A stretch of DNA of 64,000 nt from Sedimentitalea xiamensis. Lineage in GTDB: Bacteria > Pseudomonadota > Alphaproteobacteria > Rhodobacterales > Rhodobacteraceae. The translations under genes and the position numbers were made by a program. The DNA lies in assembly GCF_030164465.1 (NCBI RefSeq), contig NZ_JASNJE010000001.1, forward strand, positions 248,001-312,000, read 5' to 3'. A model generated the notes under the pieces. It ran no database searches. It was not told the DNA's origin and worked only from the letters and a program-made list of their open reading frames with translations. Within the stretch, counting starts at the first letter, position 1; every line of letters starts with the position of its first letter. Of the stretch, positions 8,509 to 16,990 are shown in pieces.

Positions 8509-9108
8509 ATGGACAGGTATTCCCGCGCGGTCACCTTTCTCAAGGTTCTGCTGCCGCTGACCGCGCTGGCGATTCTCGCGACCGTCTTTCTTTTGTCCCG
8601 CACCGACGACCCGATCGCGAACATCCCCTTCGCCGACGCCGACATGACCGCCCGCATCAAGGACCAGCAGGTCACGAAACCCTTCTTTTCGGGCACGACT
8701 CCGAAAGGCGAGGAAATCATGGTGACAGCGGATATCATCCGCCCCGGCGGCGCGGGGCAACCGGGCGCGGCCGTCAATCTCAGCGCGCGTCTGAATTTGC
8801 AGGATGGCAGGCAGATCACACTGGATTCAGACGAAGGGGTCATTGATACGGCCGCCGACACGGCGACCTTCGACGGCAATGTCCGGATCGTGACATCGAC
8901 CGGACTCGTGGTTCAGACCGAAAGGCTGATCACGGCACTCTCCGGGATCCGCGGCAACACGCCGGGCACCGTGACCGGCACCGGACCGATGGGAGACTTC
9001 ACGGCGGGAAGGATGCAAATCGATGCAGAAAACGGCGACGGCGACGTGCACATGCTTTTCAAGAATGGCGTTAAGCTGATATACACGCCCGAAAAGCCAG
9101 AAAGATAA
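8509..9108 (+). CDS. lptC: LptC, LPS export bridge anchor
   Basis: LptC is the bitopic inner-membrane protein that receives LPS from the LptBFG transporter and hands it to LptA. The 199-residue product has one N-terminal membrane helix (VLLPLTALAILATVFLLS) followed by an all-beta periplasmic domain with the LptC/OstA-like stretch DTAADTATFDGNVRIVTS. The ATG at 8509 starts immediately before the basic/hydrophobic anchor and is 13 bases after kdsD; an upstream ATG inside kdsD is rejected. LptA follows after three bases. Confidence 0.9.
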   Translation: MDRYSRAVTFLKVLLPLTALAILATVFLLSRTDDPIANIPFADADMTARIKDQQVTKPFFSGTTPKGEEIMVTADIIRPGGAGQPGAAVNLSARLNLQDGRQITLDSDEGVIDTAADTATFDGNVRIVTSTGLVVQTERLITALSGIRGNTPGTVTGTGPMGDFTAGRMQIDAENGDGDVHMLFKNGVKLIYTPEKPER

Positions 9109-9111
9109 TTC

Positions 9112-9600
9112 GTGTTCCGAGTTTCCGCCCTGATCCTGTGCCTCGTATTCGCGCCCGGCATCGCTGTGGCACAGGAGACGAAAGTGGCGTTCGGAGCGAT
9201 CAAGGCCGACCCGACCCTGCCGGTCGAAGTCACGTCCGACACGCTTGACGTCAATCAGTCGGACGGGTCCGCCGAATTCATTGGCAACGTGCTGGTGGGA
9301 CAAGGGGTGATGCGCCTGTCGGCCGACCGGGTTCTGGTGATCTACGACCAGGAGGCGGGCGGCATCGAGCAGATGCAAGCCACCGGCGACGTGGTTCTCG
9401 TGAACGGACCCGACGCCGCGCAGGCGGACCGGGCCGACTATAGCATCGCGTCAGGGGTCATCGTGATGACCGGGGACGTCCTGCTGACCCAGGGACGGAA
9501 TGCCCTCACCTCCGAAAAGATGACGGTGAACCTGACGACGGGCACCGCCAACATGGTCGGCCGGGTCAAGACGGTTCTACAGCCCGGTGAAGACAATTGA
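9112..9600 (+). CDS. lptA: LptA, periplasmic LPS carrier
   Basis: LptA forms the periplasmic bridge for LPS. The 162-residue product begins with GTG, has a signal peptide ending GIAVA before QE, then the OstA/LptA beta-jellyroll with repeats such as VTSDTLDVNQSDGSAEFIGN and ADRVLVIYDQEAGGIEQMQA. It lies three bases after lptC, and the lptB start overlaps its stop. GAAAGA upstream is a weak ribosome-binding site, consistent with coupled translation. Confidence 0.93.
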   Translation: MFRVSALILCLVFAPGIAVAQETKVAFGAIKADPTLPVEVTSDTLDVNQSDGSAEFIGNVLVGQGVMRLSADRVLVIYDQEAGGIEQMQATGDVVLVNGPDAAQADRADYSIASGVIVMTGDVLLTQGRNALTSEKMTVNLTTGTANMVGRVKTVLQPGEDN

Positions 9601-10355
9601 CGCCACCCGAACTGACAGTCACCGAAGGCTCCTCCGGACTGCGGATCGAGCGGTTGCGCAAATCCTACCGCAAGCGGGTCGTCATCCGGGACGTCACCAT
9701 GTCGCTGGACCGAAGCGAGGTGGTGGCCTTGCTGGGGCCGAACGGGTCCGGCAAGACGACCACCTTCTACGCGATCGCCGGACTCGTGTTTCCCGAAGCC
9801 GGACGCGTGACCATCGACGGGCAAACCGTCACGTCCTTGCCGATGTATCGCCGCGCCCGGCTGGGAATCGGCTATCTTCCGCAGGAAATGTCGATCTTCC
9901 GCGGCCTCAGCGTGGAAGACAACATTTCAGCCGTTCTCGACATATCACAGAACGACCGCCACAAGCGGCGCGAGCGGCTGGAGGAACTGCTGTCCGACTT
10001 TTCGATCGAGCATCTCCGCCGCGCGCCCGCGCTGGCCTTGTCGGGCGGCGAAAGGCGCCGCGTGGAAATTGCGCGCTGTCTCGCGGCGGACCCGAAATAC
10101 CTGCTTCTTGACGAACCCTTTGCCGGGGTCGATCCGATTTCGGTCGGGGACATACGCCACCTCGTCGCGGATCTGAAAAAACGTGGCATCGGGGTGCTGA
10201 TCACCGATCACAACGTGCGCGAGACGCTCGAGATCGTGGATCGCGCCTATATCCTGCACGATGGTCAGGTCCTGATGTCCGGAACCCCTGCCGAAGTGGT
10301 GGAAAACGAAAACGTGCGGCGGGTGTATCTGGGCGAGAATTTCCGGATCTCCTGA
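9597..10355 (+). CDS. lptB: LptB, LPS export ATP-binding protein
   Basis: LptB is the cytoplasmic ATPase driving LPS extraction by LptFG. The 252-residue product has Walker A GPNGSGKT (residues 47-54), signature LSGGERRRVEIARCL, Walker B KYLLLDEPFAGVDPISV and the switch histidine in GVLITDHNVRETL, all intact. The likely start is a TTG overlapping the lptA TGA (TTGA), so expression depends on coupling. In many proteobacteria rpoN follows lptB; here the next gene is hpf, after 251 noncoding bases. Confidence 0.95.
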   Translation: MTPPELTVTEGSSGLRIERLRKSYRKRVVIRDVTMSLDRSEVVALLGPNGSGKTTTFYAIAGLVFPEAGRVTIDGQTVTSLPMYRRARLGIGYLPQEMSIFRGLSVEDNISAVLDISQNDRHKRRERLEELLSDFSIEHLRRAPALALSGGERRRVEIARCLAADPKYLLLDEPFAGVDPISVGDIRHLVADLKKRGIGVLITDHNVRETLEIVDRAYILHDGQVLMSGTPAEVVENENVRRVYLGENFRIS

Positions 10356-10385
10356 CCGGCCCCTCCGGCCATTGAACAAGTTTCG

Positions 10386-10443
10386 ATTCCGGCCGGAATG
10401 ACGCGGCTTTTGATTGACAGTCGCCCCGACTGTCGCCTCAAAT
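10386..10443 (+). promoter_or_regulatory. Two palindromes and a sigma-70-type promoter ahead of hpf
   Basis: The region holds a perfect 14-base palindrome ATTCCGGCCGGAAT (10386-10399). Then comes an inverted repeat GACAGTCG-CCC-CGACTGTC (10416-10434). The second repeat overlaps a perfect -35 TTGACA (10414-10419), with a weak -10 TCAAAT 18 bases on (10438-10443). The arrangement looks like an operator covering a promoter for hpf-ptsN, but the regulator is unknown. The first palindrome could instead be part of an lptB terminator, although no U-tract follows. Confidence 0.4.
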
Positions 10444-10606
10444 GGGGCCATGGCAAATGCACCGTCTGATGCTGTCTCTGAATCGGCCTTCCCCCGAAGG
10501 ATCGGCGATATGCCACAGACCGCATGGCCAACCCTCATCACGCGGCAGTAACGTCTCATGGGCTTGATGCGCCATGGTGCCAGGTGAATAATGCGAAGGA
10601 GAGCAT

Positions 10607-11170
10607 ATGCGTTACCAAATCAGCGGAAAGCAGATCGACATAGGAGAAGCTCTGCAAACGCACGTGAAATCGGAACTGACCGAGGTCGTGCAGAAATATG
10701 CGCAGCGTCCGACGGATGCGAATGTCATCTTTTCTCGCTCTGCCAGTGAGTTCGCCTGCGAAGCCACGATCCATCTGTCCACTGGTCTGACAGCGACCGC
10801 CAAAGCGCAAGCGCATGAAATCTATGGCGCTTTCGAGAAATGTGCCGACAAGCTGGAAAAGCAGCTGCGCCGCTACAAGCGCCGCCTGAAGGACCATCAC
10901 AAGGATCGCACCGAACCGGTTGAACTCTTCGGCGCGTCCTCTTATATCCTCGCCTCGGAAGATCTGGCCGACGAAGCCGAGCCCGACACGCTCCAGCCGA
11001 TCATTGTCGCCGAGATGGAGACACAGATACCGTCGTTGTCTGTGGGCGAAGCAGTGATGCAAATGGAGTTGGCGGGCGCGCCAGTGCTGGTTTTCCGGAA
11101 CGAAGGCAAGAAGGGGTTGAACGTGGTGTACCGTCGCGAGGACGGAAACATCGGCTGGATCGACCCCTGA
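10607..11170 (+). CDS. hpf: Long-form ribosome hibernation promoting factor
   Basis: HPF binds the 30S decoding region and, in its long form, dimerises 70S ribosomes into inactive 100S particles in stationary phase or stress. The 187-residue protein has the N-terminal S30AE fold (MRYQISGKQIDIGEALQTHV; LEKQLRRYKRRLKDHHKD) and the C-terminal dimerisation domain (LSVGEAVMQMELAGAPVLVF; YRREDGNIGWIDP), which marks it as the long form. GAAGGAGAG precedes the ATG. It is followed by ptsN after 54 bases. Confidence 0.96.
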   Translation: MRYQISGKQIDIGEALQTHVKSELTEVVQKYAQRPTDANVIFSRSASEFACEATIHLSTGLTATAKAQAHEIYGAFEKCADKLEKQLRRYKRRLKDHHKDRTEPVELFGASSYILASEDLADEAEPDTLQPIIVAEMETQIPSLSVGEAVMQMELAGAPVLVFRNEGKKGLNVVYRREDGNIGWIDP

Positions 11171-11224
11171 AGCCAGAATTTTGGCCCGCGCGCCTGACAG
11201 GTGCCAGTGTGGAGACGATGACAA

Positions 11225-11689
11225 ATGGATCTGTCCGGCATCCTAAAGCCAGAAGCCGTAAAGGTGTTTGCGGCGGCTTCCAGCAAGAAACGCCTGTTTC
11301 AGGAATTCGGCGACATAGCGCATGGCGTCCATGGACTCGATGCCGCCGCGACCGTCGAAGCGCTGCTTGAACGCGAAAGCCTTGGCCCGACAGGTGTGGG
11401 CCATGGCGTCGCGCTTCCGCATGCGCGGCTGCCGAAGCTGGATCGGGTCGTGGGGGCGTTCATTATGCTGGAAAAGCCGATCGACTTCGGTGCCGTCGAC
11501 AGACAGCCGGTCGATATCGCCTTTGCCTTGTTCGCGCCCGAAAACGCGGGTGCGGAACATCTGAAAGCGCTCGCACTGGTGTCGCGCACCCTGCGCGAAT
11601 CCGCGCTCTGCTCCAAACTGCGCGCAAACCCCGATCCAAGCACTCTCTACGCGCTGCTGACCGGGTCCGAATCCGTACAGGCTGCCTAG
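11225..11689 (+). CDS. ptsN: PtsN, nitrogen-PTS EIIA protein
   Basis: EIIA-Ntr is the terminal phosphoacceptor of the nitrogen phosphotransferase system, a regulatory rather than sugar-transport chain. The 154-residue product has the family's phosphorylation site GHGVALPHARL (His66) and the downstream VDIAFALFAPENAGAEHLKAL helix-strand pattern. Its position after hpf is conserved in proteobacteria. Its TAG stop shares the four bases CTAG with the stop of the converging sulfotransferase gene. Confidence 0.95.
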   Translation: MDLSGILKPEAVKVFAAASSKKRLFQEFGDIAHGVHGLDAAATVEALLERESLGPTGVGHGVALPHARLPKLDRVVGAFIMLEKPIDFGAVDRQPVDIAFALFAPENAGAEHLKALALVSRTLRESALCSKLRANPDPSTLYALLTGSESVQAA

Positions 11690-13119
11690 GCTTTCCGCCA
11701 GGGGCCGAATCCGAACATCATGTAATCCCGCCGGTAGACATCCGCGACGCGCGATTCCAGCGAGCCGTCGTAGATATCGGCAAGGCGGCAGGCCGCCGGC
11801 GGCGCTCCGCCAAGGTCCCGAAACGTCGGGACCGACGTTTTTTCCGGTAGCAGAAACGGCAGCATCCGGGGCAGTTCGCTGTCTCTCAGGATGTGATCGG
11901 GCAGTGCGAACGCACCGAAATTCGCCAGGGCCGCCGCCTGCGTGCCCCAGGCCGGATCCAGGCGAACCGCCGTTTGCCCTGCGATACTGGTCTTCACGAA
12001 ACCGAGAAAGGCGTCGAAAGCCTTTCGGTGGACCGCGCGGGCAAGGCTTTCCCCTTCTGGGTGATCCGGCAGATCGACATCGCATTGCCGCCGCAGGATC
12101 TGTCGAACCTGCGGGTTCGATCCGGGTCCGGCATTCAGAGCCTGTTCGCAGAACACCGCATGCGCCCGCGCGACCGGATGTTTCAACACGGTGAAACTGC
12201 GATGCGCGGGATGTTCGCGTTTCCACTGGCGCAGCTGCTTCTGCGACAGACCGGTCGGCAGGTCCTGAACGCCGACCCCATCCAGCTCCGCCATCCAGGT
12301 AAGGACGGCCGCATCCGCTTGCCCGCACAAAGGCATGTAGATCAGTCCGGACCGCGACGCGGCGACATAGGTCGGAATCCCCGGTCCGCGCCGGGGTTCG
12401 AAATTCGGGGTGCGGGTCAGATCGAAGCGATCCAGCCGTTCCAGCGCCGCCGACATCTCCGCGAAATTCTCCACCCTCTGATCGATCGGCACCGGATTCT
12501 GCGGTTTCAGGCTCTGATCGAGGCGACACAACCGGCCGGAAACCCCAAGCCATTTCGCCAGCCCGTTGAGGATCTCGATCTCCTGCAGGTCTTCATAGGC
12601 AAGATAGAACGCCGTCTGGCCGCTGATCTGCAGCCGGTTCAGGATCCGAAGTTGAAACGCCTGCAGTTCCCGGACATGGGTTTCGAACTCGGTCCCGTCG
12701 AAAACCGCCTGACCGGCCTTCCGGCGGTTCGCATCCGTGAGTTTCCACTGCCCGGTCGCCTGTGCGATCTTCAGCGAAAGATAGCTGTCCAACGGGTTTC
12801 GCGTCAGAATGATCTTGGCGCAACGGGGATCGTCCAGAAACAGGTCGAGCGCGCGCGGGTCATGATCGTGAAAGAAGCGAAAGCCGCCCAATCCGTCCGG
12901 GTCTTGCCGGATCGCGTCGATCAGCCGGGCAGGGTCCGTGTCCCTCTGCGCCCGCGTCACCTTCAGAATTTCCTGTCGCCTGGGATATCCGATGAAATGC
13001 GGATTGAACGCTTCCCCGTGGCAGGACAATCCGTCGATGGCATTCAGGTTGGTTTCCAGGAAATTGGACCCGGTGCGCATTTCCGCAAGCAGCACGAAAT
13101 AGTCGAAGGCGCCGGACAT
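11686..13119 (-). CDS. NodH-type sulfotransferase, two-domain
   Basis: A 477-residue protein likely transferring sulfate from PAPS to a carbohydrate. The N-terminal half has the phosphosulfate-binding loop AEMRTGSNF (residues 12-20) and the 3'-phosphate motif LTRNPLDSYLS (105-115), as in NodH. The C-terminal half seems to repeat the fold with weaker motifs: LIYMPLCG (259-266) where PKxG is expected, and FTVLKHPVARAH (309-320) resembling the carbohydrate-sulfotransferase RHP motif. It is the last gene of the minus-strand glycan run, seven bases after the branching glycosyltransferase. The acceptor is unknown. Confidence 0.8.
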   Translation of the reverse strand: MSGAFDYFVLLAEMRTGSNFLETNLNAIDGLSCHGEAFNPHFIGYPRRQEILKVTRAQRDTDPARLIDAIRQDPDGLGGFRFFHDHDPRALDLFLDDPRCAKIILTRNPLDSYLSLKIAQATGQWKLTDANRRKAGQAVFDGTEFETHVRELQAFQLRILNRLQISGQTAFYLAYEDLQEIEILNGLAKWLGVSGRLCRLDQSLKPQNPVPIDQRVENFAEMSAALERLDRFDLTRTPNFEPRRGPGIPTYVAASRSGLIYMPLCGQADAAVLTWMAELDGVGVQDLPTGLSQKQLRQWKREHPAHRSFTVLKHPVARAHAVFCEQALNAGPGSNPQVRQILRRQCDVDLPDHPEGESLARAVHRKAFDAFLGFVKTSIAGQTAVRLDPAWGTQAAALANFGAFALPDHILRDSELPRMLPFLLPEKTSVPTFRDLGGAPPAACRLADIYDGSLESRVADVYRRDYMMFGFGPWRKA

Positions 13120-13126
13120 CCCGCGA

Positions 13127-14827
13127 TCACCGCACCAGATAGGGTCTGGCAGCTTCGGGCGTCGTGTCGACCGGGACCGTATCGACCGGGAAATCGCCGG
13201 TGAGATAGGGGTGCATTCCCTGGTTCTTCAGGTTCTGGAGAAACTGTCCGAACCCCGACAGGTCCGCCATGATCGGAACTTCCGTCAGGCGGTTCCGCAC
13301 GGGCGCCTCTCCGGTTTCGGAGATGATCTGTTGCAGGGGCTCCATCGGGTTCTCGACGAACTCGGCCATGGTCCAGATCCTGACATGGGCCTGGGATTGT
13401 CCGGACCGCAGCAGCTTCAGGAATGCGCTCTCGATCTTCTGAAGCCGCGCGGCCTCTCTACGCAGATCGGCGAAGTTCCGGTTCGACTGAAACAGGGGGA
13501 CAGCCCAGGCGCCGGAAATCACATGGATCCTGGCATTGCGGTCCCGCGCGAGAAACGGCGCAATCTGCTGCCGGTCCGACGGCGCGAACTGGAAACACTG
13601 CCGTTCGCCGCGCGTGTTCCAGATCAGGCTGGTCAGAAACGCCTCCGGCGCATAGTCGCGCTTGGCGGCGCTATCGCTCAGGGCACCGCGCGCCACGGCA
13701 TGACCCGCGGCGAACTCGACCTTCTCCGCCGCGAAAAGATGCCCGTGCGCACAGGCGCCGGTCGCTTTCGCCAGCCAGTGATCGAAACTGCCGAAAATCG
13801 CGTCGAACCCCTGAAACACCGAATAGGCGTTGGCCGTGATCCCCTTCTCCCATCCCGGCCGGGGCATCCGGCTCTGCATGTACAGTCCCGGCCGTCCCGA
13901 GGTCCGCCGGTCGACGGCCCTGGAAAATATCCGGTCGATCGCACCGGGATCGGGTTCAACCGTCGATGTCCCGGTTTGGCCACCGGACAGGAATGCGCGG
14001 TAAAGACCGTCCGCACCGGGCCAGACCTTGCGGGCGACGAAAAACCCGGACCGCCGGAGCAGCTTGAGGTGATCGTCGTAGAAGATATGCGGCTTGCCCT
14101 GAAAATCGAACCTGGACAGGGTCAGGGAACGGCTTTCGATCTTGCCGGAAAAGAGCCGGGCAAGGGTCTGGAAATAGCTTTCATCGGGGATCCAGACCCG
14201 CCGGAAATAGCGGTCATAGACCGGCCTGTTCGGGTCCTGCAATATGGCGGACAAGGTCCGTCGGGTCAGGCACCACCACTGGCTTCCCATGTGCGGCACG
14301 AGGCCGGGCGGGATGCGCCGGCGCAGACCGAGACGGCGCTGCAATGCGACATAGCGGTCAAACAGCCTGCGGTTCCGGCGCCAGGAAAACGGAAAACGCA
14401 GCGTGAACCGTTCCTCGTCCAGCCCGCCGACCGTCCAGGGCACATCCTCCGTCGTCGCGCTCTCGATGAAATCCGTGCGCGGACGGGCCTTCAGATACTC
14501 CGCCAGGTCCCGCGCCGGACGCAACGGCAGGCAGGACCCGGAGGACAGGTAGACGTGATCCACCTGACCGAAGGTTTCGAGCATCAATTCCGACGCGGCC
14601 TGGGTTGCGGCAACGATTCCCCAGGTTCCCCATTGGCAGCGATGGCGCTTGCAGAACCGGACCAGGGGGTCATGCCCGAGCGCCGCCTCGAAGGCGCGAA
14701 ACGCCTGATCCGGCGTGTTGCGATCCACATGCAGTACCACCGGACATCCGGCGGCGGTCCAGTGGCGCACGACCTGTTCGGCCCGTTCCAGGCCGTCATG
14801 CACCAGCATCACGATTCCGACCGTCAT
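13127..14827 (-). CDS. Core-2/I-branching-type glycosyltransferase with C-terminal extension
   Basis: A 566-residue protein. Residues 1 to about 260 resemble the Core-2/I-branching N-acetylglucosaminyltransferase family (GT14): an opening strand GIVMLVHDGLERAEQVVRHW, DHVYLSSGSCLPLRPA, RTDFIES and GSQWWCLTRRT. The remainder is a conserved-looking extension without a motif I can name; similar fused proteins occur beside NodH-type sulfotransferases in roseobacters. The ATG at 14827 overlaps the upstream gene's stop (ATGA); the longer open frame to 15061 is rejected because it overlaps that gene. No signal peptide. Acceptor and sugar are unknown. Confidence 0.75.
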   Translation of the reverse strand: MTVGIVMLVHDGLERAEQVVRHWTAAGCPVVLHVDRNTPDQAFRAFEAALGHDPLVRFCKRHRCQWGTWGIVAATQAASELMLETFGQVDHVYLSSGSCLPLRPARDLAEYLKARPRTDFIESATTEDVPWTVGGLDEERFTLRFPFSWRRNRRLFDRYVALQRRLGLRRRIPPGLVPHMGSQWWCLTRRTLSAILQDPNRPVYDRYFRRVWIPDESYFQTLARLFSGKIESRSLTLSRFDFQGKPHIFYDDHLKLLRRSGFFVARKVWPGADGLYRAFLSGGQTGTSTVEPDPGAIDRIFSRAVDRRTSGRPGLYMQSRMPRPGWEKGITANAYSVFQGFDAIFGSFDHWLAKATGACAHGHLFAAEKVEFAAGHAVARGALSDSAAKRDYAPEAFLTSLIWNTRGERQCFQFAPSDRQQIAPFLARDRNARIHVISGAWAVPLFQSNRNFADLRREAARLQKIESAFLKLLRSGQSQAHVRIWTMAEFVENPMEPLQQIISETGEAPVRNRLTEVPIMADLSGFGQFLQNLKNQGMHPYLTGDFPVDTVPVDTTPEAARPYLVR

Positions 14828-15870
14828 GCCCAGCTTCCCTTGGACATCAGGCCGAGGATCTCGATCTGCCGCCAGTTGACGTATTTCTCGCTCCGCCCGC
14901 ACCACAGGTCCGGTTGCGCCGGAAGGCTCGCCGCATAGGCCCTGTATTCCGCCGAGGCCGCATAGTGCTGGTTTCGCGTCAGTTCTTCCGCCGCCTTGTC
15001 CGCGAACATGTCGAGAAACTTGGCATGCAGCAAGACACCGCTTGCCTTTTCGCCACCCCATTCGTCATAGACCTGGTTCAATCCCCGCGGCAGCAGCATG
15101 TGGGTCGAACTGACATAGGCATAGCGCCGATCCCATTTCACCAGCGGGATCTTGTTCAGCGCCGGCGCCTTTTCCGGCGCGCCGGCAAAAAAAGCCCGGC
15201 TGCGCGGTCCCCCCTGAATCCACAGGTTTCCGAACTTCCGGTTCTTCCTGATCGTGTAATTCCCGCTGTCGAACCAGCAGGCGATCTCCAGCGGGTCGCT
15301 CCCGGCCGTGTAGCGGCGCGCGTCCAGCGTCCCCTTGGGGTACATGTCCAGAAGCATCGCGCCGAAGGACTTGATCGACGACGCGTCGAGCCAATCGGTG
15401 AGGGCGCGCAACGGCCGGGTGTCGCAGAACGGATAGATCAGGAATTCGTCCGGATCGACGACCAGCGTCCAGTGGCCGTGGGCATGCCGGATCTGAAGCC
15501 ACGTGACCCAGTCCATGCCGAACCGCGACCGGCTGTAACTCGCGTCCGTGCGCCAAAGCGAAACATCGCTCTGGTCGGCGAGGTAATCCGCCGACCCGTC
15601 GTCGCTGCCATTGTCGACGATCAGGAAATGGCCGACGCCCAGGGTTCTGTAATATTCAAGGAAATAGGGCAGGCGGACAGCCTCGTTCCTGAGGGTGCAG
15701 AACAAGAGAATATCCTGCGGCGCGATCTGCCCTGTGCGGTCGGCCACCGGGCGCAATTCCAGGGATTTCCGCAAGGCGCGCAGCCGCAGACGCTTGCGCG
15801 CCAACCGCATCCGGTAGGATTCCAGAATACTCACGCCGCTGCCCTTTTTGCCCCCGGCCTTCGGATTCAC
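14824..15870 (-). CDS. GT2-type glycosyltransferase, tandem paralogue 1
   Basis: A 348-residue GT-A-fold glycosyltransferase of the Glyco_tranf_2_4 type: FCTLRNEAVRLPYFLEYYRT, LGVGHFLIVDNGSDDGSADY and the metal-binding-type TLVVDPDEFLIYP. It is about half identical to the next upstream gene, indicating tandem duplication. The ATG at 15870 has no clear ribosome-binding site; a GTG at 15834 preceded by AAAGGG and matching the paralogue's shorter N-terminus is an alternative start. Likely acts in cytoplasmic assembly of a surface glycan. Confidence 0.82.
   Translation of the reverse strand: MNPKAGGKKGSGVSILESYRMRLARKRLRLRALRKSLELRPVADRTGQIAPQDILLFCTLRNEAVRLPYFLEYYRTLGVGHFLIVDNGSDDGSADYLADQSDVSLWRTDASYSRSRFGMDWVTWLQIRHAHGHWTLVVDPDEFLIYPFCDTRPLRALTDWLDASSIKSFGAMLLDMYPKGTLDARRYTAGSDPLEIACWFDSGNYTIRKNRKFGNLWIQGGPRSRAFFAGAPEKAPALNKIPLVKWDRRYAYVSSTHMLLPRGLNQVYDEWGGEKASGVLLHAKFLDMFADKAAEELTRNQHYAASAEYRAYAASLPAQPDLWCGRSEKYVNWRQIEILGLMSKGSWA
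15604..15642. repeat. 39-base direct repeat, copy 1 (in glycosyltransferase paralogue 1)
   Basis: These 39 bases are identical to 16733-16771 in the neighbouring paralogue, in the same reading frame. They encode LGVGHFLIVDNGS. Flanking sequence diverges immediately on both sides. Gene conversion between the tandem genes is the simplest explanation. Confidence 0.9.
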
Positions 15871-15906
15871 CGTGCAGCTACTGCATATCGGCGATTTACT
15901 GACACT

Positions 15907-15934
15907 TTATTACTTGTTGCCGGCGTCATCGCAA
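15907..15934 (-). promoter_or_regulatory. Candidate sigma-70 promoter for glycosyltransferase paralogue 1
   Basis: On the minus strand a -35 TTGCGA (15934-15929) and a -10 TAATAA (15912-15907) are separated by 16 bases, in an unusually AT-rich patch between the two tandem glycosyltransferase genes. This would give the downstream glycosyltransferase/branching enzyme/sulfotransferase genes their own promoter. It was found by eye only. Confidence 0.3.
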
Positions 15935-15947
15935 TGGGGCCATTGCG
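15930..15947 (-). terminator. Hairpin just after glycosyltransferase paralogue 2
   Basis: A perfect inverted repeat, CGCAATGG-GG-CCATTGCG, begins nine bases after the stop codon of the gene ending at 15956. It lacks a U-tract, so it is at best a weak or factor-dependent terminator. It may instead act as an operator, since it overlaps the candidate promoter at 15907-15934. Confidence 0.35.
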
Positions 15948-15955
15948 GCGTCAAG

Positions 15956-16975
15956 CTACCATGGCCCGCGCTCCATCAAACCGAGATCGACAAGTTGCCG
16001 CCAGCCCTCATATCTGGTGGACTCCGCCTCCCAGAGATCCGGGTCCCGGCTCACCGCGTCATAATAGACGTCGTAATAGCCGGCATCGGTGAAATGCTCC
16101 TGGCGGCGTTTTTCGGTTTCCGCCCGCGCAGGGGCGTCGGGCAGGAATTTCGTGTGCAGCAGCAGGCCGGACGGACGGTCGGCACCCGCGGTTCCGTGCA
16201 GCCGGTTCAGGGCGACCGGCAACAGCATATGGGTCGAATTGACATAGGCTGTCGTGGCGCGCCACCGGACCAGCGGCACCTTGTTCAGGAACGGTGCGCG
16301 GTCCGGATCCTCCGCAAAGAAACACCGCGCCCGGACACCGCCCTTCAGACACACGTTCTGGAAATTCGGTTTCCGCTGGGCCCAATAGCCATGGGCGTCG
16401 AACCAGCCGGCGATCTCCGTCGGGTCCTGTCCGGCGCGGTAGCAATGCGTTCCCGGCCGGCCCCTGGGATAGAGTTCGAGCATCATCGCGCCCATGCTTT
16501 CGATCCCCCGCCGGTCCAGCCATCCGGTCAGGCTCCGCAGGTCGCGATTGTCCCAGTCGGGATAGATCAGCAGTTCGTCGGCATCCGCCACCACGGCCCA
16601 TCGGCCCCGCGCGTGGCGGCGCAGCAGCCAGTTCAGCCAATCCATCCCGAACCGCGCGGCGCGATAGCTGGCTTCGGTGCGCCAGACCGTCACATCCGGT
16701 TGCGCGGAAAGCAGTTCGCCGGTTCCGTCGGTGCTGCCATTGTCGACGATCAGGAAATGGCCGACGCCCAGCTTGCGGTAATGTTCCAGAAAGAACGGCA
16801 GGCGCAGGTGCTCATTACGCATCACCGACAGCGCAAGAACGTCCTTGGCCGCGATGGCGCCCCGCCGGTCCGACACGATCCGCAGCTCCCGCCGCTTGCG
16901 GAAGGCCCGCCACAAGAGACGCTTGCGGTGCAGGCGGCGGCGATAGCGACGGCGGAGGTCCGAAAGGTCGATCAT
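15956..16975 (-). CDS. GT2-type glycosyltransferase, tandem paralogue 2
   Basis: A 339-residue Glyco_tranf_2_4-type enzyme with the same architecture as its downstream neighbour: a basic N-terminus, LSVMRNEHLRLPFFLEHYRK, LGVGHFLIVDNGSTDGTGEL and WAVVADADELLIYPD, and shared C-terminal blocks (YVNSTHMLLP; SGLLLHTKFL). It follows galE by 15 bases. A 39-base stretch is identical in DNA to the paralogue although the proteins have otherwise diverged. Donor and acceptor cannot be read from sequence. Confidence 0.82.
   Translation of the reverse strand: MIDLSDLRRRYRRRLHRKRLLWRAFRKRRELRIVSDRRGAIAAKDVLALSVMRNEHLRLPFFLEHYRKLGVGHFLIVDNGSTDGTGELLSAQPDVTVWRTEASYRAARFGMDWLNWLLRRHARGRWAVVADADELLIYPDWDNRDLRSLTGWLDRRGIESMGAMMLELYPRGRPGTHCYRAGQDPTEIAGWFDAHGYWAQRKPNFQNVCLKGGVRARCFFAEDPDRAPFLNKVPLVRWRATTAYVNSTHMLLPVALNRLHGTAGADRPSGLLLHTKFLPDAPARAETEKRRQEHFTDAGYYDVYYDAVSRDPDLWEAESTRYEGWRQLVDLGLMERGPW
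16733..16771. repeat. 39-base direct repeat, copy 2 (in glycosyltransferase paralogue 2)
   Basis: Identical to 15604-15642, in the same reading frame and at the equivalent codons of the paralogous gene. The bases immediately flanking the tract differ between the copies. Confidence 0.9.
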
Positions 16976-16990
16976 GCCGCAGGGTCGCCC

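Noticed and set aside
14828-15061. 78-codon extension of the branching glycosyltransferase
   Set aside because: It overlaps the upstream glycosyltransferase, whose stop forms an ATGA coupling with the chosen start.
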